DNA of 64,000 bases from Marinomonas sp. UCMA 3892. GTDB taxonomy: Bacteria > Pseudomonadota > Gammaproteobacteria > Pseudomonadales > Marinomonadaceae. This document shows positions 55,009 through 64,000 of the stretch, piece by piece. Each line of letters starts with the position of its first letter. Position 1 is the first letter of the stretch. Both the position numbers and the translations under genes were made by a program. The stretch spans positions 1 through 64,000 of the forward strand of contig NZ_PTXN01000017.1 of NCBI RefSeq assembly GCF_012726345.1, written 5' to 3'. The notes below the pieces were generated by a model, which worked only from the letters and a program-made list of their open reading frames with translations, did not search any database and had not been told where the DNA came from.

Positions 55009-55881
55009 TTATTTCCAGTAAAGACGCATAGGATTATCCACCAACAAAGCTTGTTGTAGCTCTGGTGTTGGGGCGATATGAGGAATTACATCCACAAGAT
55101 GACCGTCATTTGGTGCTTCAACTTTCATATTCGGATGTGGCCAATCCGTTCCCCACAATACACGATCAGAGAACTTCTCAACTAGCGTACGGGCAAAAGG
55201 ATAAACATCAGAATAATCTGGCGCGTGCTGCGTTAAACGCTCAGGGCAACTTACTTTGCACCAAACATTATCATTATCGGCCATGAAGTTAACAAAACGT
55301 TGGAAGTCTGGGTGATCAACACCATTGGCAACATTTGGTGTACCCATATGATCGACAACAATCGTTGTATTCAATTCTTTCAAGAAGGGAATTAGGTCTT
55401 CTAGATCCGCCGCTTCAAAATAGACAACAATGTGCCAGCCAAAAGGACGAATCTTATCCGCAATCGAGAAAAACACTTCTCTTGGTGTGCTATCCACTAA
55501 GCGTTTCACGAAATTAAAGCGCACACCGCGAACACCTGCTGCATGCATTTTTTCTAGCTCTTCATGGGTGATCGAGTCATCAACAAATGCCACGCCACGG
55601 GCCAGATCACCAGCGGTTTCCAGAGCATCGATCAGAGCCGAGTTATCGGTACTATGGCAAGAGGCCTGAACAATAACATTGCGCGCAAAACCTAGATGAT
55701 CACGCAAGGCAAACAACTGCTCTTTGGAAGCGTCGCAAGGCGTGTACTTACGTTTTGGATGATAAGGAAATTTATCCGCTGGACCAAATACGTGGCAATG
55801 TGCATCTACAGCACCCGCTGGAGCCTTGAAGCTAGGCTTACTTGGGTTTGGATGAAATGGAATATAATCTTTGTCCATCAT
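55009..55881 (-). CDS. ligI: 2-pyrone-4,6-dicarboxylate hydrolase LigI
   Basis: A 290-residue amidohydrolase-superfamily lactonase converting 2-pyrone-4,6-dicarboxylate to 4-oxalomesaconate. Motifs are VDAHCHVFGPADKFPY (residues ~25-40), QASCHSTDNSAL, and the catalytic Asp in LWGTDWPHPN. The family works without or with weak metal. The ATG at 55881 was chosen over an upstream TTG. It connects LigC (20 kb away) with LigU and LigJ. Confidence 0.94.
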   Translation of the reverse strand: MMDKDYIPFHPNPSKPSFKAPAGAVDAHCHVFGPADKFPYHPKRKYTPCDASKEQLFALRDHLGFARNVIVQASCHSTDNSALIDALETAGDLARGVAFVDDSITHEELEKMHAAGVRGVRFNFVKRLVDSTPREVFFSIADKIRPFGWHIVVYFEAADLEDLIPFLKELNTTIVVDHMGTPNVANGVDHPDFQRFVNFMADNDNVWCKVSCPERLTQHAPDYSDVYPFARTLVEKFSDRVLWGTDWPHPNMKVEAPNDGHLVDVIPHIAPTPELQQALLVDNPMRLYWK

Positions 55882-55962
55882 GTTCAAATACCTGTCTTAT
55901 TATTCGTTCTAATTAACCAGTCTCGTTTTGCGACCCGTTGTTATGTCATTAAAAAAACACAG

Positions 55963-57051
55963 CTAAAGTCCGTTGCTATGAGCAAACACTTGACCATCAA
56001 ACAGCTTTCTCGCTGTACGTAAAATCGCCGCAGAACCTAGGTCGCCGTTTTCATCTTGATCTAAAATCACCGTCATCGCGCCAATGGGATGCTCGACATC
56101 TAACGCCATACGAGCACTCGATTCATAATTTGCGACATCGTTTGCTGGCGAGCCTTTCAAAATCGCCGCAGTTGCTACACTTACCGCCCCTAACACACCA
56201 ATCGAGGCATGACAGCGATGAGGAATAAAGGTACGCGTTGAAATCGCGCCACCATTCGTAGCCACACTTACCATGGTCATTTTAGGAACCGATTTTTCTT
56301 TAACATCACCCAAGTTCATCATAGGACCCACTTGTAAGCGAATCGACTCAAGTTTGGCTTTTAATGCTTCATTGGCTTCCAGTTCTTCACGAGATTCTGT
56401 ACCCGTAATCCCCATATCCGCAGCACGCATAATGACCACTGGCATGCCGTTATCGATACAGGTCACTTCTACACCATCAATCACATCAACCACATTCCCC
56501 GTTGGTAACAAAGCGCCACAGCTAGAACCCGCGGTGTCTTTGAACTCAATGGGGACAGCGGCAGAAAATCCAGGAACACCGTCGATACGAGCTTCCCCTT
56601 CGTATTGAACTTCGCCGTCTTTTATTGAGACACGCGCTACGGCAATTTGTCCGGTATTTTCCATAAAGATTCGCACAGAGGTTTCGCCATCTTGTGCTGC
56701 AACCAAACCACGCTCTACCGCAAAAGGCGCCACACCAGCAAGAATATTGCCGCAGTTTTGTGCATCAGTAACAACCGCTTGATCAACAAATACTTGCAGG
56801 AATAAATAGTCCACATCGGCATCGTCACGGATCGATTTTTTCACTACCGCCACTTTCGATGCCAATGGATCCGCACCGCCAATACCATCAATTTGACGAT
56901 CATCTGGGGAGCCCATCACCCGCAATAAAAATTGCGCCCGAGCATCCACATCGGCTGGCAAATCATCCGCTAAAAAATACGCCCCTTTTGATGTGCCGCC
57001 ACGCATCCACATACAAGGCGCACTCTTTAAAACGCCAGCCTGCTTAGACAT
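55963..57051 (-). CDS. ligU: 4-oxalomesaconate tautomerase LigU/GalD (PrpF family)
   Basis: A 362-residue isomerase of the PrpF/diaminopimelate-epimerase fold. The start [24 protein letters not shown] and the [16 protein letters not shown] motif (active-site Cys) identify the family. Later [19 protein letters not shown] and [10 protein letters not shown] match. It moves the double bond of 4-oxalomesaconate before hydration by LigJ. It overlaps ligK by 8 bases, so expression is coupled. Confidence 0.92.
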   Translation of the reverse strand: MSKQAGVLKSAPCMWMRGGTSKGAYFLADDLPADVDARAQFLLRVMGSPDDRQIDGIGGADPLASKVAVVKKSIRDDADVDYLFLQVFVDQAVVTDAQNCGNILAGVAPFAVERGLVAAQDGETSVRIFMENTGQIAVARVSIKDGEVQYEGEARIDGVPGFSAAVPIEFKDTAGSSCGALLPTGNVVDVIDGVEVTCIDNGMPVVIMRAADMGITGTESREELEANEALKAKLESIRLQVGPMMNLGDVKEKSVPKMTMVSVATNGGAISTRTFIPHRCHASIGVLGAVSVATAAILKGSPANDVANYESSARMALDVEHPIGAMTVILDQDENGDLGSAAILRTARKLFDGQVFAHSNGL

Positions 57052-57721
57052 ACTTCAAACCTTTCTCTTCTAGGCGTGGGCGCATTTCATAAATGTCTAA
57101 GCCCAATTCGCCATTCGCCATTCGTACTCGTTTTGACTCTTCATTTGCCATGCGTTTACGAGACAGCTCTAATACCTCTGCGGCATTTTCACGGCGCACA
57201 ACAACCACACCATCATCGTCAGCCACAATGACATCGCCAGGATTAACCAAAGCGTCGGCACAAACAATTGGCACATTCACGGAACCAACGGTTTCTTTGA
57301 TCGTGCCTTCAGCAAAAACGGCTTTTGACCAAACAGGGAAGTTCATTTGACGAAGGTCGCGAGTATCACGAACGCCCCCTTCGATAATCAAACCCACCAC
57401 GCCACGAGATTGCGCTGATGTCGCTAACAAATCACCAAAGAAGCCGTGATTCGAAGGAGACGTTGGTGCAAATACCATCACGTCACCAGCCTTACACTGC
57501 TCAATTGCAACATGCATCATCCAGTTATCGCCAGCGGCACCTGAAATAGTGATTGCAGATCCAGCAATAGTTTTGTCCATTTGAATTGGGCGCATGTAAT
57601 GAGCCAATAGACCAACACGACCTTGAGATTCATGAATGGTTGCTACACCGCACTCTGCCAAACCATCGATTACAGCTTGGTCGGCACGTTCAATATTTTG
57701 TACTACTACATTATTTCGCAT
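57044..57721 (-). CDS. ligK: 4-carboxy-4-hydroxy-2-oxoadipate aldolase LigK/GalC
   Basis: A 225-residue class II aldolase of the RraA-like fold, splitting 4-carboxy-4-hydroxy-2-oxoadipate to pyruvate and oxaloacetate; such enzymes also decarboxylate oxaloacetate. Motifs are [41 protein letters not shown] and the substrate-binding Arg with metal Asp in GGVRDTRDL. The length is normal. It lies 29 bases after ligJ in the operon. Confidence 0.93.
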   Translation of the reverse strand: MRNNVVVQNIERADQAVIDGLAECGVATIHESQGRVGLLAHYMRPIQMDKTIAGSAITISGAAGDNWMMHVAIEQCKAGDVMVFAPTSPSNHGFFGDLLATSAQSRGVVGLIIEGGVRDTRDLRQMNFPVWSKAVFAEGTIKETVGSVNVPIVCADALVNPGDVIVADDDGVVVVRRENAAEVLELSRKRMANEESKRVRMANGELGLDIYEMRPRLEEKGLKYV

Positions 57722-57750
57722 TATATGTTCCTTCCCTTAAATCGAGAGCC

Positions 57751-58758
57751 TTACGCTTTTAGTCTTGAAAAGACGCGACGAGCATTGCCTTCAAAGATGG
57801 CTTGTTTTTGCTCAGCGGATAACACAGTGTTGTTATCAATATAGCGTTTCGTATCGTCAAAATAATGACCTGTTTCTGGATCAATACCACGCACAGCACC
57901 AATCATTTCAGACGCAAACAAGATGTTCTTCGTTGGAATAATGTCTAACAGAAGGTCAATACCACGCTGATGGTAAACACAAGTATCGAAATAAATGTTG
58001 TTCAAAACGCGCTCAGCTAGATCAAAACCTTGGTCTAATGCCATACCGCGGAAACGTCCCCAGTGATAAGGCACGGCACCACCACCATGAGGAATGATAA
58101 TTTTCAATTCAGGGAAATCTTTAAACACATCCGACATCATTAATTGCTGGAAGCCAGTTGTGTCGGCTCCAAGGTAATGCGAACCCGTTGTATGGAAGCA
58201 ATCGTTACAGGCCGCGCTAACATGGATCATCGCAGGAATGTCGTATTCGCACATTTTTTCATAAATAGGATAGAAAGAACGGTCTGCCAAAGACTTGTCT
58301 TGCCAGTAACCACCACTTGGATCTGGATTCAAGTTGATACCAATGAAGCCCATTTCTTCAACAGTACGAACAATTTCAGCAACAGACTTGCTTGGATCAA
58401 CACCAGGAGATTGAGGTAACTGAGCAACTGGAGCAAAGTTTTCTGGGAAAAGATCACAGACTCGACGAATCAAATCGTTTTGGTGCTCAGTCCAGTATTG
58501 GCTAGTGTATTCATTACCAATATGGTGACCCATCCAGCTAGCACGAGGAGAAAAGATGGTTAAATCGGTGCCACGCTCTTGCTGTAAACGCAGCTGATTA
58601 TTGATAATGCTGTCACGAATTTCATCATCCGAAACAATAACCTTACCTTTTTCACCAACAAAAGCAGGGTCTTTAGCGACCTGTGCTTTTTGTTTATCGC
58701 GGTACTCACCAACGCCTGCTGGCGTAGTCGTATAATGTCCGTGGCAATCTATAATCAT
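57751..58758 (-). CDS. ligJ: 4-oxalomesaconate hydratase LigJ
   Basis: A 335-residue zinc enzyme of the amidohydrolase-2 superfamily that hydrates 4-oxalomesaconate (enol form) to 4-carboxy-4-hydroxy-2-oxoadipate. The metal motif MIIDCHGHYTTTPAG is at the N-terminus, with MIHVSAACNDCFHTTGSHYL, IIPHGGGAVPYHWGR and the C-terminal VLSAEQKQAIFEGNARRVF. It is the first gene of ligJ-ligK-ligU-ligI-ligA-ligB and divergent from the TRAP transporter genes across a 662-base gap. Confidence 0.94.
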   Translation of the reverse strand: MIIDCHGHYTTTPAGVGEYRDKQKAQVAKDPAFVGEKGKVIVSDDEIRDSIINNQLRLQQERGTDLTIFSPRASWMGHHIGNEYTSQYWTEHQNDLIRRVCDLFPENFAPVAQLPQSPGVDPSKSVAEIVRTVEEMGFIGINLNPDPSGGYWQDKSLADRSFYPIYEKMCEYDIPAMIHVSAACNDCFHTTGSHYLGADTTGFQQLMMSDVFKDFPELKIIIPHGGGAVPYHWGRFRGMALDQGFDLAERVLNNIYFDTCVYHQRGIDLLLDIIPTKNILFASEMIGAVRGIDPETGHYFDDTKRYIDNNTVLSAEQKQAIFEGNARRVFSRLKA

Positions 58759-59090
58759 GTTACTACTCTCTATTCTTATTTAAGGTAATTGCTGTGGAAT
58801 AGAAGATTAGACGTCTATTTTTATGCCTCTTACCTTCTTTATTTACACAGCTATTTAATCAAAATCTGTTCAGAGTATTCTTGTGTATAGGCTATTTGGC
58901 TATTTCAATTTGACCGAAAGGGTATTGCATTTTGAGATAGCTGCTTTTTAATACAACGGCAACATCTACTCATTTTAGATATTTATTTGGTGAAACCTCA
59001 CTTTCACACAATCCAAAAGCCTCCTTAAAACTACATTACCACTATGATATATATGGCTTTTTCAAAAAAAACCGAACAGGATGATGTTTT

Positions 59091-59111
59091 TGTATTCCTT
59101 TTTCGATATAT
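59091..59111. promoter_or_regulatory. Shared 21-bp motif in the ligJ-dctP gap
   Basis: On the minus strand this is the exact 21-base sequence found at 26110-26130 between quiC and pcaQ. It lies 332 bases from ligJ and 309 from dctP. It is a candidate binding site for the PcaQ-like regulator. The 58759-59420 gap is A+T-rich, without a gene. Confidence 0.65.
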
Positions 59112-59253
59112 AAGAGACATTAAAAATTCATTTCTAAAAATACAAAATTTACGACATTTTGGTCATGTTGCTTAGTAAAGCAGATCAAAAATTAGATATT
59201 GAATGAAAAACAAAGGCCAAATGTAAACCTAGTTCACATTTAATATCGTTGTG

Positions 59254-59310
59254 AGCTTCTAAGAAAAAATATAGGGTATTTTAAAAATGATCCTATATTA
59301 TTTAGAAGCT
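59254..59310. promoter_or_regulatory. Nested inverted repeat upstream of dctP
   Basis: Outer arms AGCTTCTAA (59254-59262) and TTAGAAGCT (59302-59310) enclose inner arms AATATAGG (59268-59275) and CCTATATT (59292-59299). The inner arms contain the ATATAGG core also found in the pcaQ and ligA control regions. It may be a compound operator or a leader stem-loop for the TRAP operon. Confidence 0.6.
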
Positions 59311-59420
59311 TAAAAATGCTAGTTTCAGTACAGAACAGCCTGCGTTACTGCAAAGTAGGGTAGAAAATACAAAAATAAAACAACCGGGACACACGAGATC
59401 CCGAGCTTGGAGACGTAAAA

Positions 59421-60434
59421 ATGAATCTTACAAAAAAAATTACACTTGGATTAATTGCTGCCGGCGCTATTAGCAGCGCAAGCGCAGCCGACCTTACTCT
59501 TACTATTGGTCACGTAGATCCCCAAGATTGGACAACCTCTAAAAAAGGCGCGGCGACAGAGGTTTTCAAAAATCTAGTGGAAGCAGAGTCAGGCGGTCGT
59601 ATTGAAGTAAACGTCTACCCTTCTGGCCAACTTGGTGGCGAAACAGATCTTGTTCAGTCGACTCAAGAAGGCACGCTGAGCATGGCGATGGTGTCTGGCG
59701 CCTTTGCAAAAGTTTGTAAAGAAGCATCGGTTCTAGAAATTCCTTATCTATTCCCATCAGCTCCTGTTGCTTGGGAAGTATTAGATGGTGAATTCGGTAA
59801 AGCACTGTCTGAGCATTGCTTGAAAGAAAGCGGACTACGCACTCTTGCCTATGGCGAAACAGGCTTCCGTAATTTCACTAACTCAAAACGCCCTGTTGCA
59901 GAACCAAAAGATTTAAATGGTTTAAAAATCCGCGTTCAAACCCTACCACTATATGTTGAAATGGTAAAAGCAATGGGCGCAGAGCCTACGCCAATTGCGT
60001 GGCCTGAAGTACCCTCAGCATTAACAACTGGCGTTGTTGATGGACAAGAAAACCCAGTGAGTGTTATCGAAGCGAACAAATTCTATGAATTCCAAAAATA
60101 TCTAACACTAGACGGCCACGTTTACGGCACAGATTTCTTACTAATCAACGAAGACCTTTATCAATCATTGAGCGATGAAGATCGCGCAATTATTGACCGT
60201 GCAGCTAAAGTAGCAGGCACAATGGGGCGTGCAATACAGCAATTTAACTCTGCAAAAGGCTTAAAATCTCTTGCCGCTAATGGCATGCAAATCACCACTC
60301 CAACACCAGCACAAATGGCTAAGTTCCGTGATATCGCGCAGCCAGCGGTTATCAACTGGTTAAAAGGTGAAGTACAGCCAGAGTGGATTGAACGCGTTCA
60401 AATGTCTGTAAAAGTCGTTAGCAACTCGAAATAA
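59421..60434 (+). CDS. dctP: TRAP transporter periplasmic receptor DctP
   Basis: A 337-residue solute receptor with signal peptide (residues 1-22, ISSASA cleavage region). DctP motifs are FKNLVEAESGGRIEVNVYPSGQLGG (cited region ~45-69), PYLFPS, and the carboxylate-binding Arg in GLKIRVQTLPLYVEMVKAMGA followed by VDGQENPVSVI. It delivers a carboxylate to DctQM. The divergent lig operon suggests an aromatic or hydroaromatic acid, or a downstream dicarboxylate, as ligand (inference). GGAGACG precedes the ATG. Confidence 0.94.
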   Translation: MNLTKKITLGLIAAGAISSASAADLTLTIGHVDPQDWTTSKKGAATEVFKNLVEAESGGRIEVNVYPSGQLGGETDLVQSTQEGTLSMAMVSGAFAKVCKEASVLEIPYLFPSAPVAWEVLDGEFGKALSEHCLKESGLRTLAYGETGFRNFTNSKRPVAEPKDLNGLKIRVQTLPLYVEMVKAMGAEPTPIAWPEVPSALTTGVVDGQENPVSVIEANKFYEFQKYLTLDGHVYGTDFLLINEDLYQSLSDEDRAIIDRAAKVAGTMGRAIQQFNSAKGLKSLAANGMQITTPTPAQMAKFRDIAQPAVINWLKGEVQPEWIERVQMSVKVVSNSK

Positions 60435-60454
60435 ACTCAGTACTTGAAATCAGG

Positions 60455-60492
60455 CAACCGAGAGCTTTCTTTAATGGCTTTCGGTTGTTTTT
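60455..60492 (+). promoter_or_regulatory. Attenuator-like hairpin between dctP and dctQ
   Basis: CAACCGAGAGC pairs with GCTTTCGGTTG (11 bases, one G-U) and five T follow. It is a good partial terminator that would keep DctP in excess of DctQM. Confidence 0.75.
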
Positions 60493-60519
60493 CCTTTGTC
60501 ACAACCCGGAAAGCTCAAC

Positions 60520-60993
60520 ATGAAGCGCCTCTATAAAAATACTCTCTCGATTTTAACCGGCACCTCCCTATTCGTTATATTTGGCGTTGTTTTAGTAAGT
60601 AGCTTGAGCCGTTACTTATTTAACTCACCGATCCAATGGAGCGAGGAAGTCGCAAAATACGCCATGATCTACGGCACCATGTTTGGTATGGCATTGTGTT
60701 ATTTAGAGGGCATTCATATTCGTTTTACTTTTTTAGAAGATATGGTCTCCGCTAGAATTCGCCATGCTCTGCATTTTATATCTGACGTTATTGCGCTAGT
60801 AAGCGGCTGTGTGCTGACCTATTCCGGCTACATTTTCATGATGAAGCGAGGAGCAATACAAGCTCCCGGTACAGGCATTCAAATGTATTATTTTCAAGTG
60901 GCTATGGTTATTGGCGGTGTGTGTCTTGCTATTGCGGCGATTATTAGACTCGTCGACTACTTTCAACCCTCAACGTTAGAGAAAGGACAGTAA
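60520..60993 (+). CDS. dctQ: TRAP transporter small membrane subunit DctQ
   Basis: A 157-residue four-helix membrane protein. The signature RYLFNSPIQWSEEVAKYAMIYGTMFG (conserved Trp-Ser-Glu-Glu, about residues 30-50) is clear, along with the late YYFQVAMVIGGVCLAIAAI. The ATG at 60520 follows GGAAAG; a TTG at 60496 is less likely. It ends 2 bases before dctM. Confidence 0.9.
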   Translation: MKRLYKNTLSILTGTSLFVIFGVVLVSSLSRYLFNSPIQWSEEVAKYAMIYGTMFGMALCYLEGIHIRFTFLEDMVSARIRHALHFISDVIALVSGCVLTYSGYIFMMKRGAIQAPGTGIQMYYFQVAMVIGGVCLAIAAIIRLVDYFQPSTLEKGQ

Positions 60994-60995
60994 TT

Positions 60996-62264
60996 ATGCT
61001 AGGTCTTGGGATTCTTATTGTTCTTTTGGTGATTGGCAGCCCTATTGCGTTCGCCATTTTATTGGGTGTTGTTGGTCATGTTTATACATTACCTTTCAAT
61101 GTCAGTCTCGTCGCTCAACGTATTTTTAGCGGCCTAGATTCATTCTCTATTTTGGCCATTCCGCTTTTTGTTCTAGCTGGTGAGCTCATGAATGAAAGTG
61201 GAATTACTGGCAGAATTATCAACTTTGCGAATGCATTAGTTGGTCATATGAAAGCAGGCCTTGCCCATGTAAACATCTGGGCGTCGGTTATTTTTGCCGG
61301 ACTATCTGGTTCCGCAGTTGCAGATACCTCGGCACTTGGACGCGTATTTATTCCGACAATGGAAAAAGAAGGTTACCCACGTTCTTTTGCTGCAGCACTA
61401 ACTGCTGCCTCATCTGTAATCGGCCCCATGATTCCACCAAGTATTCCAGTGATTATTTATGCGTTGATCACTACCGGTGTTTCTGTGCCTGCGCTATTCC
61501 TTGCTGGCGTCACACCGGGGCTATTTCTAGCTATTGGCTTGTCTATCTATGTTTACTTTTTTGCGGGTCATTACGCACCGTTAAAAGCGAAACTGTCCAT
61601 GAAAGAGCGTTGGAAGGCTTTTGTTGATGCGTGGATACCACTCTTCATGCCAATCTTTATTGTGGGCTCCATCTTAACTGGGATAGTGACACCAACGGAA
61701 GCAGCTGCTTTTGCCGCAGCATATGCCTTATTGGCTGGTATGTTTATTCTGAAAAGCTTGAAAATATCAAGTTTACCGCGCATCTTCATTCGCGCGATGC
61801 GTGACTCGTCGGTAATCCTAATCGTGATTGGCGTCGTTGCGGCAGCGAACTGGTTGCTAACTTTCTCAAGAGTGCCGCAAACTGTCAGCCAAATGGTACT
61901 AGAGCAAGTGTCTAGCCCTTGGATGTTCTTAATTCTAGTTAACGTGATTTTGCTGGTTGTTGGTCTATTCCTAGAAGGGATCGCTGCGATGCTGATATTG
62001 CTGCCGATTCTACACCCTATCGCGATGAGCCTTGGTATTGATCCAGTTCACTTCGGTATTGTGGTAATTTTTAACCTGATGATAGGTCTTGTCACACCGC
62101 CGATGGGGATTTGTCTATTCGTTTCGAACTCAATTGCTAACGTAGGCATCGCAGCTATATCTAGACAAATCATGCCGCTCTTCTTAGTAGAATTAGCTGT
62201 CCTGATATTGATTACCTTTGTACCAAGCACGGTAACTTTCTTACCAAACTTATTTGGTTATTAG
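60996..62264 (+). CDS. dctM: TRAP transporter large membrane subunit DctM
   Basis: A 422-residue permease with about twelve hydrophobic segments. Signatures are VLAGELMNESGITGRI, FAGLSGSAVADTSALG (residues ~101-116), SSVIGPMIPPSIPVIIYA, GIVTPTEAAAFAAAYAL and LVTPPMGICLF. It uses a sodium or proton gradient together with DctP and DctQ. A strong terminator follows. Confidence 0.95.
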   Translation: MLGLGILIVLLVIGSPIAFAILLGVVGHVYTLPFNVSLVAQRIFSGLDSFSILAIPLFVLAGELMNESGITGRIINFANALVGHMKAGLAHVNIWASVIFAGLSGSAVADTSALGRVFIPTMEKEGYPRSFAAALTAASSVIGPMIPPSIPVIIYALITTGVSVPALFLAGVTPGLFLAIGLSIYVYFFAGHYAPLKAKLSMKERWKAFVDAWIPLFMPIFIVGSILTGIVTPTEAAAFAAAYALLAGMFILKSLKISSLPRIFIRAMRDSSVILIVIGVVAAANWLLTFSRVPQTVSQMVLEQVSSPWMFLILVNVILLVVGLFLEGIAAMLILLPILHPIAMSLGIDPVHFGIVVIFNLMIGLVTPPMGICLFVSNSIANVGIAAISRQIMPLFLVELAVLILITFVPSTVTFLPNLFGY

Positions 62265-62296
62265 CCAGTAATGAGCGAAACACTAATATGAGACAT

Positions 62297-62328
62297 AAGA
62301 AAACGACGCCATGTGCGTCGTTTTCTTT
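62297..62328. terminator. Bidirectional terminator between dctM and peroxiredoxin genes
   Basis: AAGAAAACGACGC, five-base loop, GCGTCGTTTTCTT. Perfect 13-base stem; works for both converging genes. Confidence 0.92.
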
Positions 62329-62356
62329 GCCTAAGTAAAAAAGCTAAGCAAAAAGC

Positions 62357-62836
62357 TTATAACTGAGACAATACATATTCTGCAGAACTGACCTTGTATT
62401 CGCCTGGCTCATCCAACCATAACTGTTGAACAATGCCGTTGGTCACCAACATGGCGTATCGACGGCTACGAATACCCATTTTTGCCGCTGATATATCCAA
62501 CTCTAATCCCATGGAACAGGTAAACTCTGCAAGACCATCGGCTGCCATTATTAGGTTTTCGGCATTGTTGGCTTTACCCCATGCATTCATCACGAATACA
62601 TCATTGACAGAAAGACAAACAACTTCATCGACTCCCTTCTCTTTAAGCGCATCATAATGCACTACGTAACCCGGTAAATGACTGGCACTACAAGTTGGTG
62701 TAAAAGCACCAGGAACCGCAAACATCAACACGGTTTTACCTGAGAAGAACTCTGTTACATCTACGGTCTCAGGACCTTCCTCTCCCATCACCTGAAATGC
62801 ACCATGAGGCAACATATCACCCATAAGAATCGACAT
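62357..62836 (-). CDS. Peroxiredoxin, Prx5 type
   Basis: A 159-residue thiol peroxidase of the Prx5/AhpC-TSA family that reduces H2O2 and organic peroxides. The peroxidatic Cys lies in VPGAFTPTCSASHLPGY (about residue 49). WGKANNAENLIMAADG and the late LGLEL-like MGLELD agree with the family. There is no C-terminal glutaredoxin domain, unlike the hybrid forms, so an external glutaredoxin or thioredoxin is needed. The ATG at 62836 follows GGAGATA; the upstream in-frame TTG at 62869 is unlikely. Confidence 0.92.
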   Translation of the reverse strand: MSILMGDMLPHGAFQVMGEEGPETVDVTEFFSGKTVLMFAVPGAFTPTCSASHLPGYVVHYDALKEKGVDEVVCLSVNDVFVMNAWGKANNAENLIMAADGLAEFTCSMGLELDISAAKMGIRSRRYAMLVTNGIVQQLWLDEPGEYKVSSAEYVLSQL

Positions 62837-62898
62837 AAACTTTATCTCCAGAGAATTAAGTTGCCCCAATATTAACGCAACCTATCTTAAAAAAACCA

Positions 62899-64000
62899 TC
62901 AAACAATCTTAAATTGGCTAAGTAGATACTTCTGATGAGACGCCAGTTTAGCCAATCCTTCACTATCTTTCTCACTCCGATCGGAACCCAATGCAGCCTG
63001 TTCAGACATCTCAGATATTTCTAATACATTTTGCTTAATTTCTTGTGCTACAGCAGATTGCTCTTCAGCGGCGGTGGCAATTTGCATACTTAGGTCCCGA
63101 ATTTCAGCCATACTGCCTTGCAATTCAGCCAGTGACAATCCAACTGTGCGCGCTTGATCGACACTGTCAGTGGCACTCTTACGACTTTCTTCCATGCTGC
63201 CAACGGTTTTAGAGACACCTTGCTGTAATTGCGCAATAACGGTTTGAATTTCTTCCGTAGAACTGTGTGTTCGTGTGGCCAAAGTACGCACTTCATCAGC
63301 AACAACGGCAAAACCTCGGCCTTGCTCACCCGCTCTAGCCGCCTCAATTGCGGCATTCAGCGCCAATAAATTCGTTTGCTCAGCAATTCCTTGGATAACT
63401 TCCAGAATTCGGTCAATGCTTTTAGAGTGCTCATCAAGCTCATTCACAACGGCTGTGGACGTTTCAATTTGCCCAAGAAGATGCTCAATTTTATTAATAT
63501 TGGTATCCATTTGTTCGCGGTTTTGACTGGCTCTTTGATCTACCGATTGGATCTGACGTAAAATCACTTCCGAGCTTTGCGCCACCTGATCAACCGTTGA
63601 CACCATCTCGGACATAGAAGAAGCCACCTCAGTGGTTCTCTCATTCTGTGCACCCATTAAACGTTTAGAATCACTCGCTAGACGAACATTACTCCCCGCC
63701 GAATCAGCTACTTCATTAGACGCCTGCTCAATCTCAGACATGACCTTTTGTAACTTCTCCACCAGCCCATTTACCCAAGCAGATAACTCTCCAAATTCGT
63801 CTTTGGTTTTTACTTTACTGCGTTGAGTGAAATCACCATCAGCAATCTTCCCTAATACCGTCATCACCTCTTTTAGAGGAAGACGAATGCTTCGGCTCAC
63901 CCATAAAGCCACCAGCACCGCAATAATGATGGAAACTACCAGCACCACTTCAATGATAATGGTCGATAATGTGGCAGCATCAGAAGCTTCTGTTTTTGCA
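62899..64000 (-). CDS. Methyl-accepting chemotaxis protein, N-terminus beyond the window
   Basis: The frame stays open to the last base of the window, so the visible 367 residues are the C-terminal part of a chemoreceptor. It begins at the end of a sensor region ([11 protein letters not shown]), continues through a transmembrane helix ([18 protein letters not shown]), a HAMP domain ([22 protein letters not shown]) and a full signalling domain with the tip [21 protein letters not shown]. The ligand domain is missing because of the window edge, not because of mutation. Confidence 0.93.
   Translation of the reverse strand, partial: AKTEASDAATLSTIIIEVVLVVSIIIAVLVALWVSRSIRLPLKEVMTVLGKIADGDFTQRSKVKTKDEFGELSAWVNGLVEKLQKVMSEIEQASNEVADSAGSNVRLASDSKRLMGAQNERTTEVASSMSEMVSTVDQVAQSSEVILRQIQSVDQRASQNREQMDTNINKIEHLLGQIETSTAVVNELDEHSKSIDRILEVIQGIAEQTNLLALNAAIEAARAGEQGRGFAVVADEVRTLATRTHSSTEEIQTVIAQLQQGVSKTVGSMEESRKSATDSVDQARTVGLSLAELQGSMAEIRDLSMQIATAAEEQSAVAQEIKQNVLEISEMSEQAALGSDRSEKDSEGLAKLASHQKYLLSQFKIV

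Noticed and set aside
62899..63948. Complete chemoreceptor starting at the GTG at 63948
   Set aside because: The frame is open to the window edge and the GTG lies just before a transmembrane helix; the gene is cut by the edge.

Overview
The window reads as a chromosomal stretch of a moderate-GC marine gammaproteobacterium, most likely an Oceanospirillales member near Marinomonas. This is inferred from the IbpA, HutUHIG/HutFDC and PycA/PycB/PycR arrangements, the many TRAP and TTT uptake systems and the many chemoreceptors; no rRNA or other marker gene is present, so the genus is a guess. No tRNA, CRISPR array or intact transposase was seen.

Layout. 0.3-5.6 kb: a small heat-shock protein with a sigma-32-like promoter and a ROSE-like leader, a LysR/nitroreductase pair, a diguanylate cyclase, a broken polysaccharide lyase, a DUF924 protein and an orphan NadS-type regulator. 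5.8-14.4 kb: a complete histidine utilisation locus (hutUHIG on the minus strand, hutF-hutD on the plus strand, hutC on the minus strand) with three matching HutC-like operators. 14.5-24.0 kb: cytochrome b561, an SRPBCC-GyrI-like membrane protein, a Xaa-Pro dipeptidase, a tripartite tricarboxylate transporter (TTT) and a chemoreceptor behind a sigma-54-type promoter.

24.1-35.6 kb and 53.7-58.8 kb: a quinate/shikimate to protocatechuate to 4,5-cleavage pathway in two parts. The first part holds quiC, a pcaQ-like regulator, aroQ, a catabolic aroE-like gene, ligAB copy 1, a tandem-HTH LysR regulator and ligC. The second holds ligJ-ligK-ligU-ligI-ligAB copy 2. Together they should take quinate or shikimate to pyruvate and oxaloacetate. 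Between them lie a two-subunit pyruvate carboxylase with its LysR regulator (36.8-41.2 kb) and two tandem BdlA-like PAS-PAS chemotaxis transducers (41.4-44.2 kb). A TRAP transporter (59.4-62.3 kb) sits divergently from ligJ. An exact 21-bp motif is shared by the quiC/pcaQ and ligJ/dctP promoter regions, which suggests common regulation.

44.2-53.7 kb is the most interesting part. It is a block visibly richer in A+T, bracketed by an exact 43-bp direct repeat that is itself a terminator hairpin. It holds a LysR regulator, a second TTT transporter, a cysteine-dioxygenase-family enzyme, a four-domain rhodanese, a cystathionine beta-lyase-like enzyme with an altered active-site residue, and a SulP anion transporter. 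I read it as a candidate organosulfur-acid uptake and catabolism system inserted between a chemoreceptor and the lig operon. The window ends with a peroxiredoxin and a chemoreceptor gene cut by the right edge.
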